From assembly GCF_000245755.1 (NCBI RefSeq), contig NZ_JH601088.1, positions 1,067,034 through 1,131,033 of the forward strand: a stretch of DNA of 64,000 nucleotides, written 5' to 3'. A program made the position numbers and the translations under genes. The stretch's first letter is position 1. Each line of letters starts with the position of its first letter. The notes beneath the pieces were generated by a model that was given only the letters and a program-made list of their open reading frames with translations, searched no databases and had not been told where the DNA came from. Source of the stretch: Helcococcus kunzii ATCC 51366 (lineage in GTDB: Bacteria > Bacillota > Clostridia > Tissierellales > Peptoniphilaceae). Below are positions 1 through 9,433 of this stretch, piece after piece.

Positions 1-463
1 TTGTGGCGAGTTGATTTGCAAACGACACATCTATATATACCGTTTCATCGCCACCACAATAAAAAGGTCCCATATTATTTGAAGCAAATCCACAAGCTGT
101 ATTTACAGTGTCTTGATAAATTCTTAATTTTGGCTCTCTATATTCTTTTCCGTGTTCTTTAAAAACTTTATGCCAAACATCCTCTGTATCAGCTAAAACA
201 ACAGCTAAAAATTTTTCAATTTCAGCTTCTTGTTCATTTCTTGGTGTATACTCTTGTGTGTTTTCACTTTGTCTACCGGTATCTGTACCTGTCATACCTA
301 TAAATTCTAAAGGATTTTGCCCCATTAATAGAGATACTACAAGCAAGATAAGTATACCTGTACCACCTAAACCACCAATACCGGCAAGTGAAGGTCTACC
401 ACCTCTACCCGCACCGCTTGATTTACTTACATTATCACTTTCTCTTCTTCCCTGCCATTTCAT
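1..463 (-). CDS. ypfJ: Neutral zinc metallopeptidase, YpfJ family (partial, N-terminal part)
   Basis: The reading frame starts at an ATG ending at 463 and stays open to the window edge, giving about 154 residues; the C-terminal part is outside. The start MKWQGRRESDNVS is typical of the YpfJ/Zn_peptidase family. It is followed by a Gly/Ser/Arg-rich segment, one membrane helix at about residues 31-46 (GILILLVVSLLMG) and the beginning of the extracytoplasmic domain (EDVWHKVF, then FYCGGDETVYID). The zinc-binding HExxH motif expected further on lies off the window, so activity cannot be judged. The family is predicted to be membrane-anchored proteases of unknown substrate. Confidence 0.85.
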   Translation of the reverse strand, partial: MKWQGRRESDNVSKSSGAGRGGRPSLAGIGGLGGTGILILLVVSLLMGQNPLEFIGMTGTDTGRQSENTQEYTPRNEQEAEIEKFLAVVLADTEDVWHKVFKEHGKEYREPKLRIYQDTVNTACGFASNNMGPFYCGGDETVYIDVSFANQLAT

Positions 464-547
464 ATTATACCTTCCTAAAATGTAATTGTTTTTATTTATT
501 ACACTAAATACCCTATACCCATTTGCAAGCATTATTAAGCTATTATT

Positions 548-1900
548 TTATTTCTCATTTATTTGTTTTTTATGTATTGCTAAAATTTGTTTTAATGCAT
601 CTTCTTTATTGACACCAGACAATCTAAAACTAAGTGCGTAATCCATATATTTTGAAAATTGCTCATTTTGCTCAATACCAGCAGAAATTAAATCATAACC
701 ATTGACATAATCCCGAGTCATATATTCTTTATATATTTCATATCTTTCCTTTAAATATTTTTGTGGATATTCTGTTTCTTGAGATGTTATCCTACCATTA
801 TGGTCTGCTAATGCCAGATAAATTAAATCATTTGGATCGACTGAATCGTAGAAAAGTTTATTTGTTGCTTTTATTCTTGAATTTTGAAAAGCATACATAT
901 TTGGTTTCATGTGATGTTCGACCATATTTTTTACATAATAGATTAACTTTTTATTGTTTGTTAGTCGTTTAAGAAATTGTTCACTAATGGCAATACCTTC
1001 AATTTCATGCTTTAGTGATTTTATTTTTCCATTTTCTACAAATGTTGTAACTGCTTTACCTAAATCATGACAAAGTGCTGCAAACATGAAATACACCTCA
1101 TAATTGACCAACTCTCTATATGTAGCTGCTTCGTCTAATACCATCATAGTATGTGTATAGACATTGCCCTCTTTATGATAAATAGGACTTTGTTCAATAT
1201 TTTGTAAAGCCTTTAGTTCATTAAACCAAGATTGTAACTGCCCCATTTTATCTAAATAGTTAAAATATATGGACGGATTTTTTGACTTTAATAAAGCTTT
1301 TGAAGTCTCCTCAAAAACACGTTCTTTTGATAGATAACTTGTATTGATATTTTTGCAAAGTTTAATAGTTTCATCAGTAATTTTATAATTAAACCTCGAT
1401 GCAAATTGACAAGCTCTAAAAACTCTAAGCGGATCTTCAATAAAACTTTCTTTATTGACAAATCTAATCAAGCCATTTTTTATATCATTTATACCATTAA
1501 AATTGTCAATAAGTTCTCCTGTTAATATATCTTGCATAATTGCATTGATAGTAAAATCCCTTCTTTTTGAGGCTTTTTTTACACCTAAGTATGGATCTAC
1601 ATTTACATCAAATCCTTTATGTCCTTCCCCTATCTTTCTTTCTTTTCTCGGTAAGGCAATATCTAAATTTTTGTGCTCAATATTATATATACCAAAACTT
1701 TTTCCAATGATATTAACATTACCAAAACTCTTCAAAATATTTTCTAAATCATTTTGTGAAATCCCGTGAACTTCAATATCTATGTCATAGTTTTCGACAC
1801 CTCTTATTTTATCACGAACATAACCCCCGACAAAATATGCCGTTCCACCAATACTATTCACTTTTTTTGCTATATCTTTTGATAATCTTAAATTCTCCAT
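548..1900 (-). CDS. cca: CCA tRNA nucleotidyltransferase with HD domain
   Basis: Adds or repairs the 3' CCA end of tRNAs in the cytoplasm. The N-terminal nucleotidyltransferase domain shows GGYVRD, the metal-binding DIDIE pair and RRDFTINAI, all hallmarks of the poly(A) polymerase/CCA family. An HD phosphohydrolase domain follows (CHDLGK near residue 283), as in many bacterial CCA enzymes. I place the start at the ATG ending at 1900, because a GGTTGG ribosome-binding-like sequence lies just upstream. An in-frame TTG at 1915 overlaps that site and is less likely. The three tRNAs visible in this window already encode CCA, so repair is a plausible main role. Confidence 0.92.
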   Translation of the reverse strand: MENLRLSKDIAKKVNSIGGTAYFVGGYVRDKIRGVENYDIDIEVHGISQNDLENILKSFGNVNIIGKSFGIYNIEHKNLDIALPRKERKIGEGHKGFDVNVDPYLGVKKASKRRDFTINAIMQDILTGELIDNFNGINDIKNGLIRFVNKESFIEDPLRVFRACQFASRFNYKITDETIKLCKNINTSYLSKERVFEETSKALLKSKNPSIYFNYLDKMGQLQSWFNELKALQNIEQSPIYHKEGNVYTHTMMVLDEAATYRELVNYEVYFMFAALCHDLGKAVTTFVENGKIKSLKHEIEGIAISEQFLKRLTNNKKLIYYVKNMVEHHMKPNMYAFQNSRIKATNKLFYDSVDPNDLIYLALADHNGRITSQETEYPQKYLKERYEIYKEYMTRDYVNGYDLISAGIEQNEQFSKYMDYALSFRLSGVNKEDALKQILAIHKKQINEK

Positions 1901-2044
1901 AAATCCAACCTGCAATATTTACCCTATACTTATATATTGACACATTTATAAAGCTTTTACAAAATTTTAGATTATATTTTTATCTTAGTTAATAATTTGA
2001 TATAATTAATGTTGGATACTAATTACATAACAATAGGAGGAATT

Positions 2045-2485
2045 ATGTCAAAGATTTCAGTAGAAAAAGAAAATATATTTTTAAATTTAAGCAAAGTAAC
2101 TAAAGAAGAAGCTATAAGAATGGCAGGAAATAAATTATTAGAAGCCGGTTATGTTGCAGATGGATATGTAGAATCTATGCTATATAGAGAAAATATAATG
2201 TCAACATACATGGGCAGCGGAGTAGCCTTACCTCATGGAGATAGAGAATCAGAACAATTAATAATCGAATCTGGTATTGTGTTTTTACAATTTAAAGAAG
2301 GTATTGACTTTGGTGATGGAAATATAGCTGAAATAGTGATTGCATCATCAGGAAAAGGTAATAATCACCTAAAGATTCTTGCATCATTAGCCACTCTATT
2401 AAAAAGAGATGAAATACTAAATACATTTACATCATCAAATAGTGTTGATGAAATATACGAAATATTAAGAAATAATATTAAATAA
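2045..2485 (+). CDS. Orphan PTS EIIA, mannitol/fructose type
   Basis: A 146-residue single-domain protein of the PTS_EIIA_2 fold, which accepts phosphate from HPr and passes it to an EIIB domain. The phospho-accepting histidine is in VALPHGDRE (His64). The start is the ATG at 2045, preceded by AGGAGG at about seven bases. It stands alone: no EIIB, EIIC or mannitol-1-phosphate dehydrogenase is adjacent. It could serve a PTS encoded elsewhere or act as a regulatory phosphocarrier. HPr is encoded at 9041-9298. Substrate specificity cannot be read from the sequence. Confidence 0.88.
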   Translation: MSKISVEKENIFLNLSKVTKEEAIRMAGNKLLEAGYVADGYVESMLYRENIMSTYMGSGVALPHGDRESEQLIIESGIVFLQFKEGIDFGDGNIAEIVIASSGKGNNHLKILASLATLLKRDEILNTFTSSNSVDEIYEILRNNIK

Positions 2486-2502
2486 AGTATTAATTTTAAA
2501 AT

Positions 2503-2554
2503 AAAAAAGTGTTAGAAAGTGATTATATAAATTAACTCACTTCTAACACTTTTA
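2503..2554. terminator. Bidirectional terminator between convergent genes
   Basis: A long inverted repeat, AAAAGTGTTAGAAAGTGA paired with TCACTTCTAACACTTTT around a loop of about 14 nt, lies between the convergent EIIA gene and nagA. A-rich and T-rich flanks let it work in both directions. Confidence 0.85.
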
Positions 2555-2564
2555 TTATTTTCTA

Positions 2565-3701
2565 TTATTTAGTAAATAACTTTTCACCATTTACATATGT
2601 GTTATATAGATTTACATCTTTATCAATTACGATAAAGTCTGCATCTCTTCCTACCGCTAGGATACCACATTCGTCTTCAAGACCAACTGATTTTGCTGGC
2701 ACTTTAGTAGCCATATCTACTGCTTGTTTTAAATCTGCGATATTCCAATTTTTAACATTTTTTACACCATCAATTAAGTCTAAAATAGAACCAGCTAATG
2801 AACCACTTTCTAATCTAGCTGTACCATCTTTAACGATAACTTTAAATTCACCTAGATGTGATTCGCCTTCACCCATGCCACCGGCTCTCATACAGTCAGT
2901 AATTAATAAGACTTTATCGTGACCTTTTGTTTTTACTGCAATTTTAGCAGCAGTTGGATGGACATGGTGTCCGTCACAGATTAATTCAGCAAAGGCATCA
3001 GAAGCTAAAGCCGCACCGACCATTCCTGGTTCTCTATGGTGTAATCCTCTCATACCATTGTATAAGTGAATAAATATATTTGCTCCAGCATCCACAGCAT
3101 TTAATGCTTCTTCTGAAGTTGCATTTGAATGTGCTAATGCTACATAAATTCCCATTTCTTTTGCTGCTTTAATAAATTCTTCAACACCATTTCTTTCAGG
3201 TGCAATAGCTATTTTCTTAATTATACCACCTGACAAATCTTGCCAAATCTTTAATTGTTCAATACTAGGATCAGACATATATGCAGGGTTTTGAGCTCCC
3301 TTAAATTCTTCTGTAAAATATGGTCCTTCCATAAATATACCTTTAATTTTAGCACCTTTTGCGTCTTTATATTCTTTTCCAATTAATTCAACAGCCTTAT
3401 TCAATTGTTCAACAGAAGAAGTCAATGTAGTTGGTAAAAATGAAGTAACCCCCATTTCAAGCATACCAACAGACATAGTATTCAATTCACCTTCAATGGC
3501 ATCTGTCACATCAGCATTTTTATATCCGTGAACATGAGTATCAACTAGTCCTGGAGCTATTATTTTATCTCCAAAATCTTCATATTCACCATCATATTCT
3601 GTTAAGAAATCTGTAATTTTTTTGTCTTCAACAACCATAAAAGCATTTTCTAAAATTTCATTTTCTAAAAAAATCTTACTTGCCTTAAAAACTTTTTTCA
3701 T
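2565..3701 (-). CDS. nagA: N-acetylglucosamine-6-phosphate deacetylase
   Basis: Converts GlcNAc-6-phosphate to glucosamine-6-phosphate and acetate in amino-sugar catabolism and wall recycling. The 378-residue amidohydrolase has the metal-site HVHGY motif near residue 56, MEGPYF, the NGMRGLHHREPG region and DGHHVHP, all typical of NagA. A good ribosome-binding site (AAAGGAG) precedes the start. The next enzyme of the pathway, NagB, is encoded far away at 53451-54185, so the two are not an operon here. Confidence 0.95.
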   Translation of the reverse strand: MKKVFKASKIFLENEILENAFMVVEDKKITDFLTEYDGEYEDFGDKIIAPGLVDTHVHGYKNADVTDAIEGELNTMSVGMLEMGVTSFLPTTLTSSVEQLNKAVELIGKEYKDAKGAKIKGIFMEGPYFTEEFKGAQNPAYMSDPSIEQLKIWQDLSGGIIKKIAIAPERNGVEEFIKAAKEMGIYVALAHSNATSEEALNAVDAGANIFIHLYNGMRGLHHREPGMVGAALASDAFAELICDGHHVHPTAAKIAVKTKGHDKVLLITDCMRAGGMGEGESHLGEFKVIVKDGTARLESGSLAGSILDLIDGVKNVKNWNIADLKQAVDMATKVPAKSVGLEDECGILAVGRDADFIVIDKDVNLYNTYVNGEKLFTK

Positions 3702-3763
3702 AATTTCTCCTTTGCTTTATTATCTTTTTGTCAATATAAGTATACTCCTAATTTAATTTAAAA

Positions 3764-3803
3764 ACAAAAAATAGTAGAGATTTTTGAATTATCACTACTA
3801 TTT
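3764..3803 (-). terminator. Terminator of the lemA-DUF2207 operon
   Basis: Read on the minus strand, AAATAGTAG pairs with CTACTATTT across a loop of about 16 nt and runs into T-rich sequence, directly downstream of the DUF2207 gene stop. Confidence 0.7.
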
Positions 3804-3829
3804 TTACTATATTTATATCAAAATATTGA

Positions 3830-5581
3830 TTATCGAGTTCCGCCGCCGGATCCTCCACCAAAGGAGCCGCCGCCACCTCCACCAAAGGATATACCACCTC
3901 CACCGGAAGATGAATAAGATGAACTAGAGTTTGCGTAATTGTAAGTATTTTGTACAGATCTTGCAAACAAATGTGTATACATTATTGTATTTGGTGTATA
4001 TGGAAGATTTTCAACATATCCAGGATCTATAACCTTAAACTGATCATACACTTCTTCAGCTATACCCATATATGCTGCCCACTCCATGTATTCTTTCCAA
4101 AGTCCGGATTCAGACATACCTCTTTCATTTAATAATGAAAAGTCTTTTAGGTATTTCTTAAATCCAACAATATTTCTTTGAAGTTGTTTAGCATTATCAT
4201 TTAAATCATATGTGATTTGCTTAAATATTCTACCTTTTTGTCCTTTAATTAAATAATTATTTTCTAAAAGATGTTTTCTAGATTTAGTAGAAATGTCTTT
4301 TACCCATTCATTAAAATCATCAATATTACGTGAAATATAGCTATTGAATTCTTTTTGAGATAATACACCATCTCCTTCTGATGCTTCAATCACCATATCC
4401 CATAAATCATTTTCTATAGATGAATCAAATGTCACATCTTCTTTTAATATTCGTAATGCTAATTGATCTTTCTTAAATATTAACCCAACTTGTTCTAAAT
4501 CATTTTTTAATAAACCTTTATTTATCCATTTTATAATCAAAGCAGAAATGATATCAGATACTTCTGACTCTGTTATATAATCAACTTTTATAAAGTCATT
4601 ATAAGGTACTTCTCTGTAGTATTCTACATCGTTAATGTTTGGCATTTTTATTTTTGACTTACTTCTTTTTGTATTAGCTATACCAAAAATAGTAAAAATT
4701 ATCCCAACTATAACAGGTACAAATATTGGGAAAAAATCAGCTATAGTATCCCAAAATCCTCTATTATATTCTTTATTATAATCATTTGCAAAACCACTAT
4801 CATTTGCAGCATCTTCTTTATAGATATATGAGACTTGTTTTGCTTTTTCGATCAAATCTTCAGAGCTGATACCAAATTTAGCATTAGTATTAAATACTTT
4901 TCCTTCGAAAATATTTAAAAATACTAAATAATCAGAAGTTTTAAAATTATCACCTGTAACCGCAATAAGTTCATTTGGTTTAATCTCAGTTTTTCCTCTA
5001 TATCCAAATCCCCAAATTCTTGTTTGAGGATAGACAAATTCATAACCTTTATTATTCGTAATGGTAACTGTCGCTTTGTTTAATGGTTGAAGATTTTCAT
5101 TGATAAATTTCCAATAAATTGCTTGATAATCATCACTCAGATTTCTAACAAAGTTTGAAACTTTATATTGCAAAGTAAATTCTCTTCTACCATATTCACC
5201 TATACCAAAACATAATTCAGTCGTATTATTTGTATAGTTTATACCATATTTGCCAGTTTTTTCTTCTAAACTAGCATTTACATTCCATGTACCTACATTT
5301 TCTAATTCTTTTCCATTTTCATCAAAAACTTTGTAATCATAAATTTCTGAATCTCCTAAATTACCAATGGAAACATAATGTTCTGTGCCTGTCTCAGCGT
5401 AAAAAATTCTATGATCTTTAATAATAACAGAACCATCATCTTGTATCTCTGCTTTTATATCAATTGTATCAATCGTATTTTCTGCATTTACATTTTTTGA
5501 TAGAAAAATTGTAAATACAAATAAAAACGCTAAGAATGTAACTAAAACTTTTGTAAATCTATCTTTTAATTTAACTACCAT
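3830..5581 (-). CDS. DUF2207 membrane protein with glycine-rich tail
   Basis: A 583-residue protein with an N-terminal signal-like hydrophobic segment (about residues 11-31), an extracytoplasmic DUF2207 domain, a strong membrane helix (FFPIFVPVIVGIIFTIFGIA, about residues 281-300), a soluble cytoplasmic part, and a C-terminal tail of Gly and Ser (SFGGGSGGG). This order is the usual DUF2207 architecture. The preceding lemA overlaps its start by seven bases, so the two are translationally coupled. LemA and DUF2207 proteins commonly occur together, but the molecular function is not established. Confidence 0.88.
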   Translation of the reverse strand: MVVKLKDRFTKVLVTFLAFLFVFTIFLSKNVNAENTIDTIDIKAEIQDDGSVIIKDHRIFYAETGTEHYVSIGNLGDSEIYDYKVFDENGKELENVGTWNVNASLEEKTGKYGINYTNNTTELCFGIGEYGRREFTLQYKVSNFVRNLSDDYQAIYWKFINENLQPLNKATVTITNNKGYEFVYPQTRIWGFGYRGKTEIKPNELIAVTGDNFKTSDYLVFLNIFEGKVFNTNAKFGISSEDLIEKAKQVSYIYKEDAANDSGFANDYNKEYNRGFWDTIADFFPIFVPVIVGIIFTIFGIANTKRSKSKIKMPNINDVEYYREVPYNDFIKVDYITESEVSDIISALIIKWINKGLLKNDLEQVGLIFKKDQLALRILKEDVTFDSSIENDLWDMVIEASEGDGVLSQKEFNSYISRNIDDFNEWVKDISTKSRKHLLENNYLIKGQKGRIFKQITYDLNDNAKQLQRNIVGFKKYLKDFSLLNERGMSESGLWKEYMEWAAYMGIAEEVYDQFKVIDPGYVENLPYTPNTIMYTHLFARSVQNTYNYANSSSSYSSSGGGGISFGGGGGGSFGGGSGGGTR

Positions 5582-6162
5582 TGTGGCATTTCAGCTTTTG
5601 AAGCTGTATTTTGGAAGTAGGATTCTTGTGTAAATCCAAACATACCAGCAACAATTGATGATGGAAATTGTTGAATTGTTCTATTTAGCTTTGTAACGCT
5701 GTCGTTATAAACCATTCTAGACATCCTTACATTATTTTCATATTGATTTATACTATCCATAGTCTTTGTATATAAATCACTTGCTTTTAATTCTGGGTAA
5801 TTTTCAACAACAACATTTAATCTATTCATTGCTTGAGTAAACATTTCATCATCTTTTTCTACTTCTTTTGCAGATGAATTTTTTGTAATGCCACCTCTTG
5901 CCCTTGTAATTTCAGTCAATACTTGAGCTTCATGTTCTGAATATTTTTTTGTCGCATCTATCAAGCTCTTTAAAGCATCCCATCTTGATTCTACTTGAAC
6001 TGCGATATTACTCATCGCATTTCTAACAAATTCTCTTAAATTTACTAGTCCATTATATGTTGAAATAAAATACATAATAATAAAGACTACTAATACAGCA
6101 ACTGCTATTAAAATAATTGTGCCTGTGCCTAATCCTGCACCAAGGATTAATAAATCATTCAT
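5575..6162 (-). CDS. lemA: LemA family protein
   Basis: A 195-residue protein with one N-terminal membrane helix (about residues 14-35) followed by the helical LemA domain: the family-typical YNGLVNLREFVRNAMSNI segment, then VESRWDAL and NRLNVVVENYPELKAS. The short N-terminus is expected outside and the helical domain in the cytoplasm. It forms an operon with the overlapping DUF2207 gene. LemA was first noted through the Listeria epitope; its biochemical role is unknown. Confidence 0.92.
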   Translation of the reverse strand: MNDLLILGAGLGTGTIILIAVAVLVVFIIMYFISTYNGLVNLREFVRNAMSNIAVQVESRWDALKSLIDATKKYSEHEAQVLTEITRARGGITKNSSAKEVEKDDEMFTQAMNRLNVVVENYPELKASDLYTKTMDSINQYENNVRMSRMVYNDSVTKLNRTIQQFPSSIVAGMFGFTQESYFQNTASKAEMPQW

Positions 6163-6263
6163 ATAAACCTCCTAATGTTTATGTTAATATTATACCAGTT
6201 TTTTCTATTATCTAATCATAATATTGAGAAAAATATTACATTTTACATAGATTTAACATTAAA

Positions 6264-7664
6264 CTAGTTAAAAATTGTTTTAATCTCTGTATATTCGTCA
6301 AGTCCGTATTTACCACCTTCTCTACCAATACCAGATTGCTTATATCCTCCAAATGGAGCAAAATGTCCTCTTGAACCGTCATTTACTTGCAATTGGCCTG
6401 TCCTTATTTCTCTTGCGACTCTTAAAGCCTCATCATCTGGACCAAACACCATACCATGTAATCCATATTTACTATCATTTGCAATCTCAATCGCTTCTTC
6501 TACAGTATCATAGAAAATTATACATTCAACAGGTCCAAAAATTTCTTCTTGTGCAATTTTTGAATTATTGTCAACATCAGTAAATACAACAGGTGGAATA
6601 TAATATCCATCATCCTCAATCCATTCCCCTTCATATAGAAGATTTGATTCTTTTTTGCCTAGTTCAATATATCTCATCACTTTATCAAAAGCATCTTTAG
6701 ATTGAACAGGACCATAATCATTTTCAGGATTATCCGGATTACCATGTTTATATTCTTTAGTAACTTTTATAACTATTTCTTCAATTTTTTCTCTATCTTT
6801 TCTAGGTGCTAATAATCTTGTTTTAGAAGAACATGCTTGTCCAGCATTTGGATAAACTGCACTTAAAGTTTTTTTAATTGCTTTTTCATAATCATATCCT
6901 TCAAGTAAAATTGAAGCAGACTTTCCTCCTAACTCAAGGGCTAGTCTTTTAACTGAATCAAGTGCCAATTTTGATACTTCAATTCCTCCTTTTGTTGATC
7001 CTGTAAATGAAACCATATCCACATCTTTATGACTAGCAAGCACATTTCCAACTTCTGCTCCTCTTCCTGTGATTAAATTAAAAACACCTGCAGGAAGATT
7101 AGCATATTTAGCCGCCCTTGCATAATAGAAAGAAGAAAAAGGTGTTTTTTGTGAAGGTTTCAAGACTATTGTATTTCCCATTAACAATGCAGGGATAACT
7201 TTCTTTTCAATTTGTCCGAACGGGAAATTCCATGGAGTTAAACAAGCCACAACACCAACAGGCTCATGATATACTTTGTATTCTCCATTATCTTCTATCA
7301 TTTCCTTATCTTTTGTTAATCTAACATAGTTTTTAGCATCTTCAATATAATCAATAACATGTACTTGTTTAGTAATTTTTCTTATTGATCCTAATTCTTG
7401 AACTACAATATCTGCTATCTCATCAACATTTTTTTCAAAATATTCTATCATTTTATTAATATATTCTATTCTTTTATCAATAGGAGTATTTTTCCAATCT
7501 ACAAAAGCATCTTTTGCAGCTTTCACCGCAAGATTCACATCTTCTTCATTTGCAGCAGTTACTTTACCAAAAATAGTTTTATTAGCCGGATTTTCAACTT
7601 CTATTACATTTTTAGAACTAGAATCTACCCATTTACCATTAACGAAAATACTTAAATTTTCCAT
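6264..7664 (-). CDS. NAD(P)-dependent aldehyde dehydrogenase
   Basis: A 466-residue ALDH superfamily enzyme oxidising an aldehyde to its acid. Key residues are visible: Asn146 in TPWNFPFG, Lys169 in VLKPS, the general base Glu244 in LALELGGKS and the nucleophile Cys278 in NAGQACSS. The length is somewhat short because the C-terminal arm is compact. Substrate cannot be assigned from motifs. The gene is monocistronic and divergent from the deacetylase gene at 7751. Confidence 0.9.
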   Translation of the reverse strand: MENLSIFVNGKWVDSSSKNVIEVENPANKTIFGKVTAANEEDVNLAVKAAKDAFVDWKNTPIDKRIEYINKMIEYFEKNVDEIADIVVQELGSIRKITKQVHVIDYIEDAKNYVRLTKDKEMIEDNGEYKVYHEPVGVVACLTPWNFPFGQIEKKVIPALLMGNTIVLKPSQKTPFSSFYYARAAKYANLPAGVFNLITGRGAEVGNVLASHKDVDMVSFTGSTKGGIEVSKLALDSVKRLALELGGKSASILLEGYDYEKAIKKTLSAVYPNAGQACSSKTRLLAPRKDREKIEEIVIKVTKEYKHGNPDNPENDYGPVQSKDAFDKVMRYIELGKKESNLLYEGEWIEDDGYYIPPVVFTDVDNNSKIAQEEIFGPVECIIFYDTVEEAIEIANDSKYGLHGMVFGPDDEALRVAREIRTGQLQVNDGSRGHFAPFGGYKQSGIGREGGKYGLDEYTEIKTIFN

Positions 7665-7750
7665 ATATTCCCCCTTAATATATTTAAAAAAAGTGATTTT
7701 TCTTTAATATAATGATATCATATGTACAAATATAAACGTTAGGAGTATAT

Positions 7751-8968
7751 ATGAAAAAAGTAAAAATAATTTCAATTATTACATTATTTTTAATTTTGTT
7801 AAATGCTTGTTCTCCAAAAAATGATAATGAAGAAACAAATGACAATGTAATTTTAGATGATACTATAAAAGAACTTCAAACTATTAAAGAAACAGAACAA
7901 GAAAGTAAAGAAGATTCTACTAAAGAAATTGAAACTGAGACCGAATCAGAAAAAGAAATAATTAATGAAGATATTAAATTAGGCAAGAAGATTTCAGTAA
8001 ATAAAGATTTTAATATCTATGGCACTGCATCTGATGCAAAAAATAAAACAAAACCAACTCACCTCTACAAAAAGGGAGAATATTATATTTTCAAAATTGT
8101 AAAAGATGCAATTAATCTTTCAAGAGATTCGAAAATCCCAGGTGGTTGGGCTAACTATGAAGATCTAAATATTGATGTAAATAGTATACCTAAAGAGGAT
8201 TTCGCCGATAACAAAAGTGCAAATAAAGAAACTGATAAAGAAACAAATAATAAAGATAAGAATGTTTCAACATCAAAAAATGACATAATTAAAGCATTAG
8301 AAAACTCAAATCTTTCTACTAAGCCTAATGAATGGAGCTATGCCTATCCTGCTAATTTAGATTTGTTACAAAAATACAATGGTTACAATAAAATTGGAGG
8401 TAGTGGTAAGACTTTATATTTAACATTTGATAATGGATATGAATATAAAAATAATACTTCAAGAATCTTAGATATATTAAATAAAAACGGGGTTAAAGCT
8501 ACATTTTTTGCAACAGGAGCATTTATAAAGGAAAATCCCAGTGTAGCAAATAGAATCGCCAATGAAGGGCATAATTTAGCAAATCATACAGAAAAACATC
8601 TAAATCAAGCTAAAACAGCTGCAAGTGATGTATATGATGATATCACTACTTGGGAAACAACAGCCAAGAAGATTATTAAATCAAATAAATTTGCCAAATT
8701 AATGAGACCACCTGAAGGTGCATACTCAGAAACTAGCTTATTTTTAGCAAATAAATTAGGCTATAAGACAATTTTTTGGAACTTTGCTTATGGAGATTGG
8801 GATACAAGTAATCAACCTAATCCTTCAACTTCTCTAAAAAAATTACTAAATCATAATGAAGATGGTAGTATCATTTTACTGCATGCTGTATCAGATACAA
8901 ATGTTGAAATTTTAGAGCAATATATAAAAGAGTCTCAAAAACAAGGTTACACTTTTAAATTATTATAA
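7751..8968 (+). CDS. PdaA-like polysaccharide deacetylase lipoprotein
   Basis: A 405-residue secreted lipoprotein: signal peptide, lipobox LNAC (Cys20), then an acidic Glu/Lys/Thr linker at about residues 28-76. The NodB-type deacetylase domain fills the C-terminal half, with LTFDNGYE, ATFFATGAFIKENP, NHTEKHLN and LMRPPEGAYSE. The DNGYE form of the first motif and the RPPEGAYSE motif resemble PdaA, which deacetylates muramic acid residues on the way to muramic delta-lactam. The substrate is probably peptidoglycan. A terminator follows at 8981. Confidence 0.85.
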   Translation: MKKVKIISIITLFLILLNACSPKNDNEETNDNVILDDTIKELQTIKETEQESKEDSTKEIETETESEKEIINEDIKLGKKISVNKDFNIYGTASDAKNKTKPTHLYKKGEYYIFKIVKDAINLSRDSKIPGGWANYEDLNIDVNSIPKEDFADNKSANKETDKETNNKDKNVSTSKNDIIKALENSNLSTKPNEWSYAYPANLDLLQKYNGYNKIGGSGKTLYLTFDNGYEYKNNTSRILDILNKNGVKATFFATGAFIKENPSVANRIANEGHNLANHTEKHLNQAKTAASDVYDDITTWETTAKKIIKSNKFAKLMRPPEGAYSETSLFLANKLGYKTIFWNFAYGDWDTSNQPNPSTSLKKLLNHNEDGSIILLHAVSDTNVEILEQYIKESQKQGYTFKLL

Positions 8969-8980
8969 TATTTAAAATAA

Positions 8981-9020
8981 AAAATCCTCAATGTCTATTT
9001 TCTTAGATGTTGAGGATTTT
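8981..9020. terminator. Bidirectional terminator
   Basis: AAAATCCTCAA and TTGAGGATTTT form a perfect 11-bp stem between the convergent deacetylase and HPr genes, with A/T-rich flanks on both sides. Confidence 0.85.
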
Positions 9021-9040
9021 AATATTTTGTACTTTCATAT

Positions 9041-9298
9041 CTATAACTTATTTTCTATCAAATTTATTAATCCGTTTACTGCTTCTTCTTCATCTTCACC
9101 GGTTGCTTTAATGGTAATTTCTTGACCTTGACCGGCACTCATGCTTAAAATACTCATAATAGATTTACCATTATAGGTTTTTTCATCTTTAATAACAGCA
9201 ATATTTGAAGAATATTTTATAGCTTCTTGAATAAATAAGGAAGCAGGTCTAGCATGTAAACCTATTTCATTTTTTATAGTAACTTTTGCTTCGTACAT
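9041..9298 (-). CDS. ptsH: Phosphocarrier protein HPr
   Basis: An 85-residue HPr. With the ATG at 9298 as start, the catalytic histidine falls at position 15 (GLHARPAS) and the HPr-kinase serine at position 46 (GKSIMS), exactly as in Gram-positive HPr. A GGAGG site lies seven bases upstream; an in-frame TTG one codon earlier is too close to it. Ser46 suggests HprK/CcpA-type carbon control in this organism. ptsI is not adjacent. Confidence 0.96.
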   Translation of the reverse strand: MYEAKVTIKNEIGLHARPASLFIQEAIKYSSNIAVIKDEKTYNGKSIMSILSMSAGQGQEITIKATGEDEEEAVNGLINLIENKL

Positions 9299-9393
9299 CA
9301 ATTATCCTCCTGTCTAAAGTAATCTATCAAAAGAATTATAACATAAAAAAAATAATTTTTCCACAAAAATTGAAAAGGTTTACACATATTTAA

Positions 9394-9425
9394 CAATAGA
9401 GTAAGGAAAATACCCTACTCTATTG
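9394..9425 (-). terminator. Stem-loop after the TM-helix repeat gene
   Basis: CAATAGAGTA and TACTCTATTG form a perfect 10-bp stem around a 12-nt loop, just downstream of the 9434-10687 gene. The downstream T-tract is weak, so it may terminate poorly or stabilise mRNA. Confidence 0.6.
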
Positions 9426-9433
9426 CAAAAATT

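Noticed and set aside
3748..3966. A 72-residue minus-strand frame over the end of the DUF2207 gene
   Set aside because: It overlaps the Gly-rich tail of a well-supported gene in another frame and has no family features.
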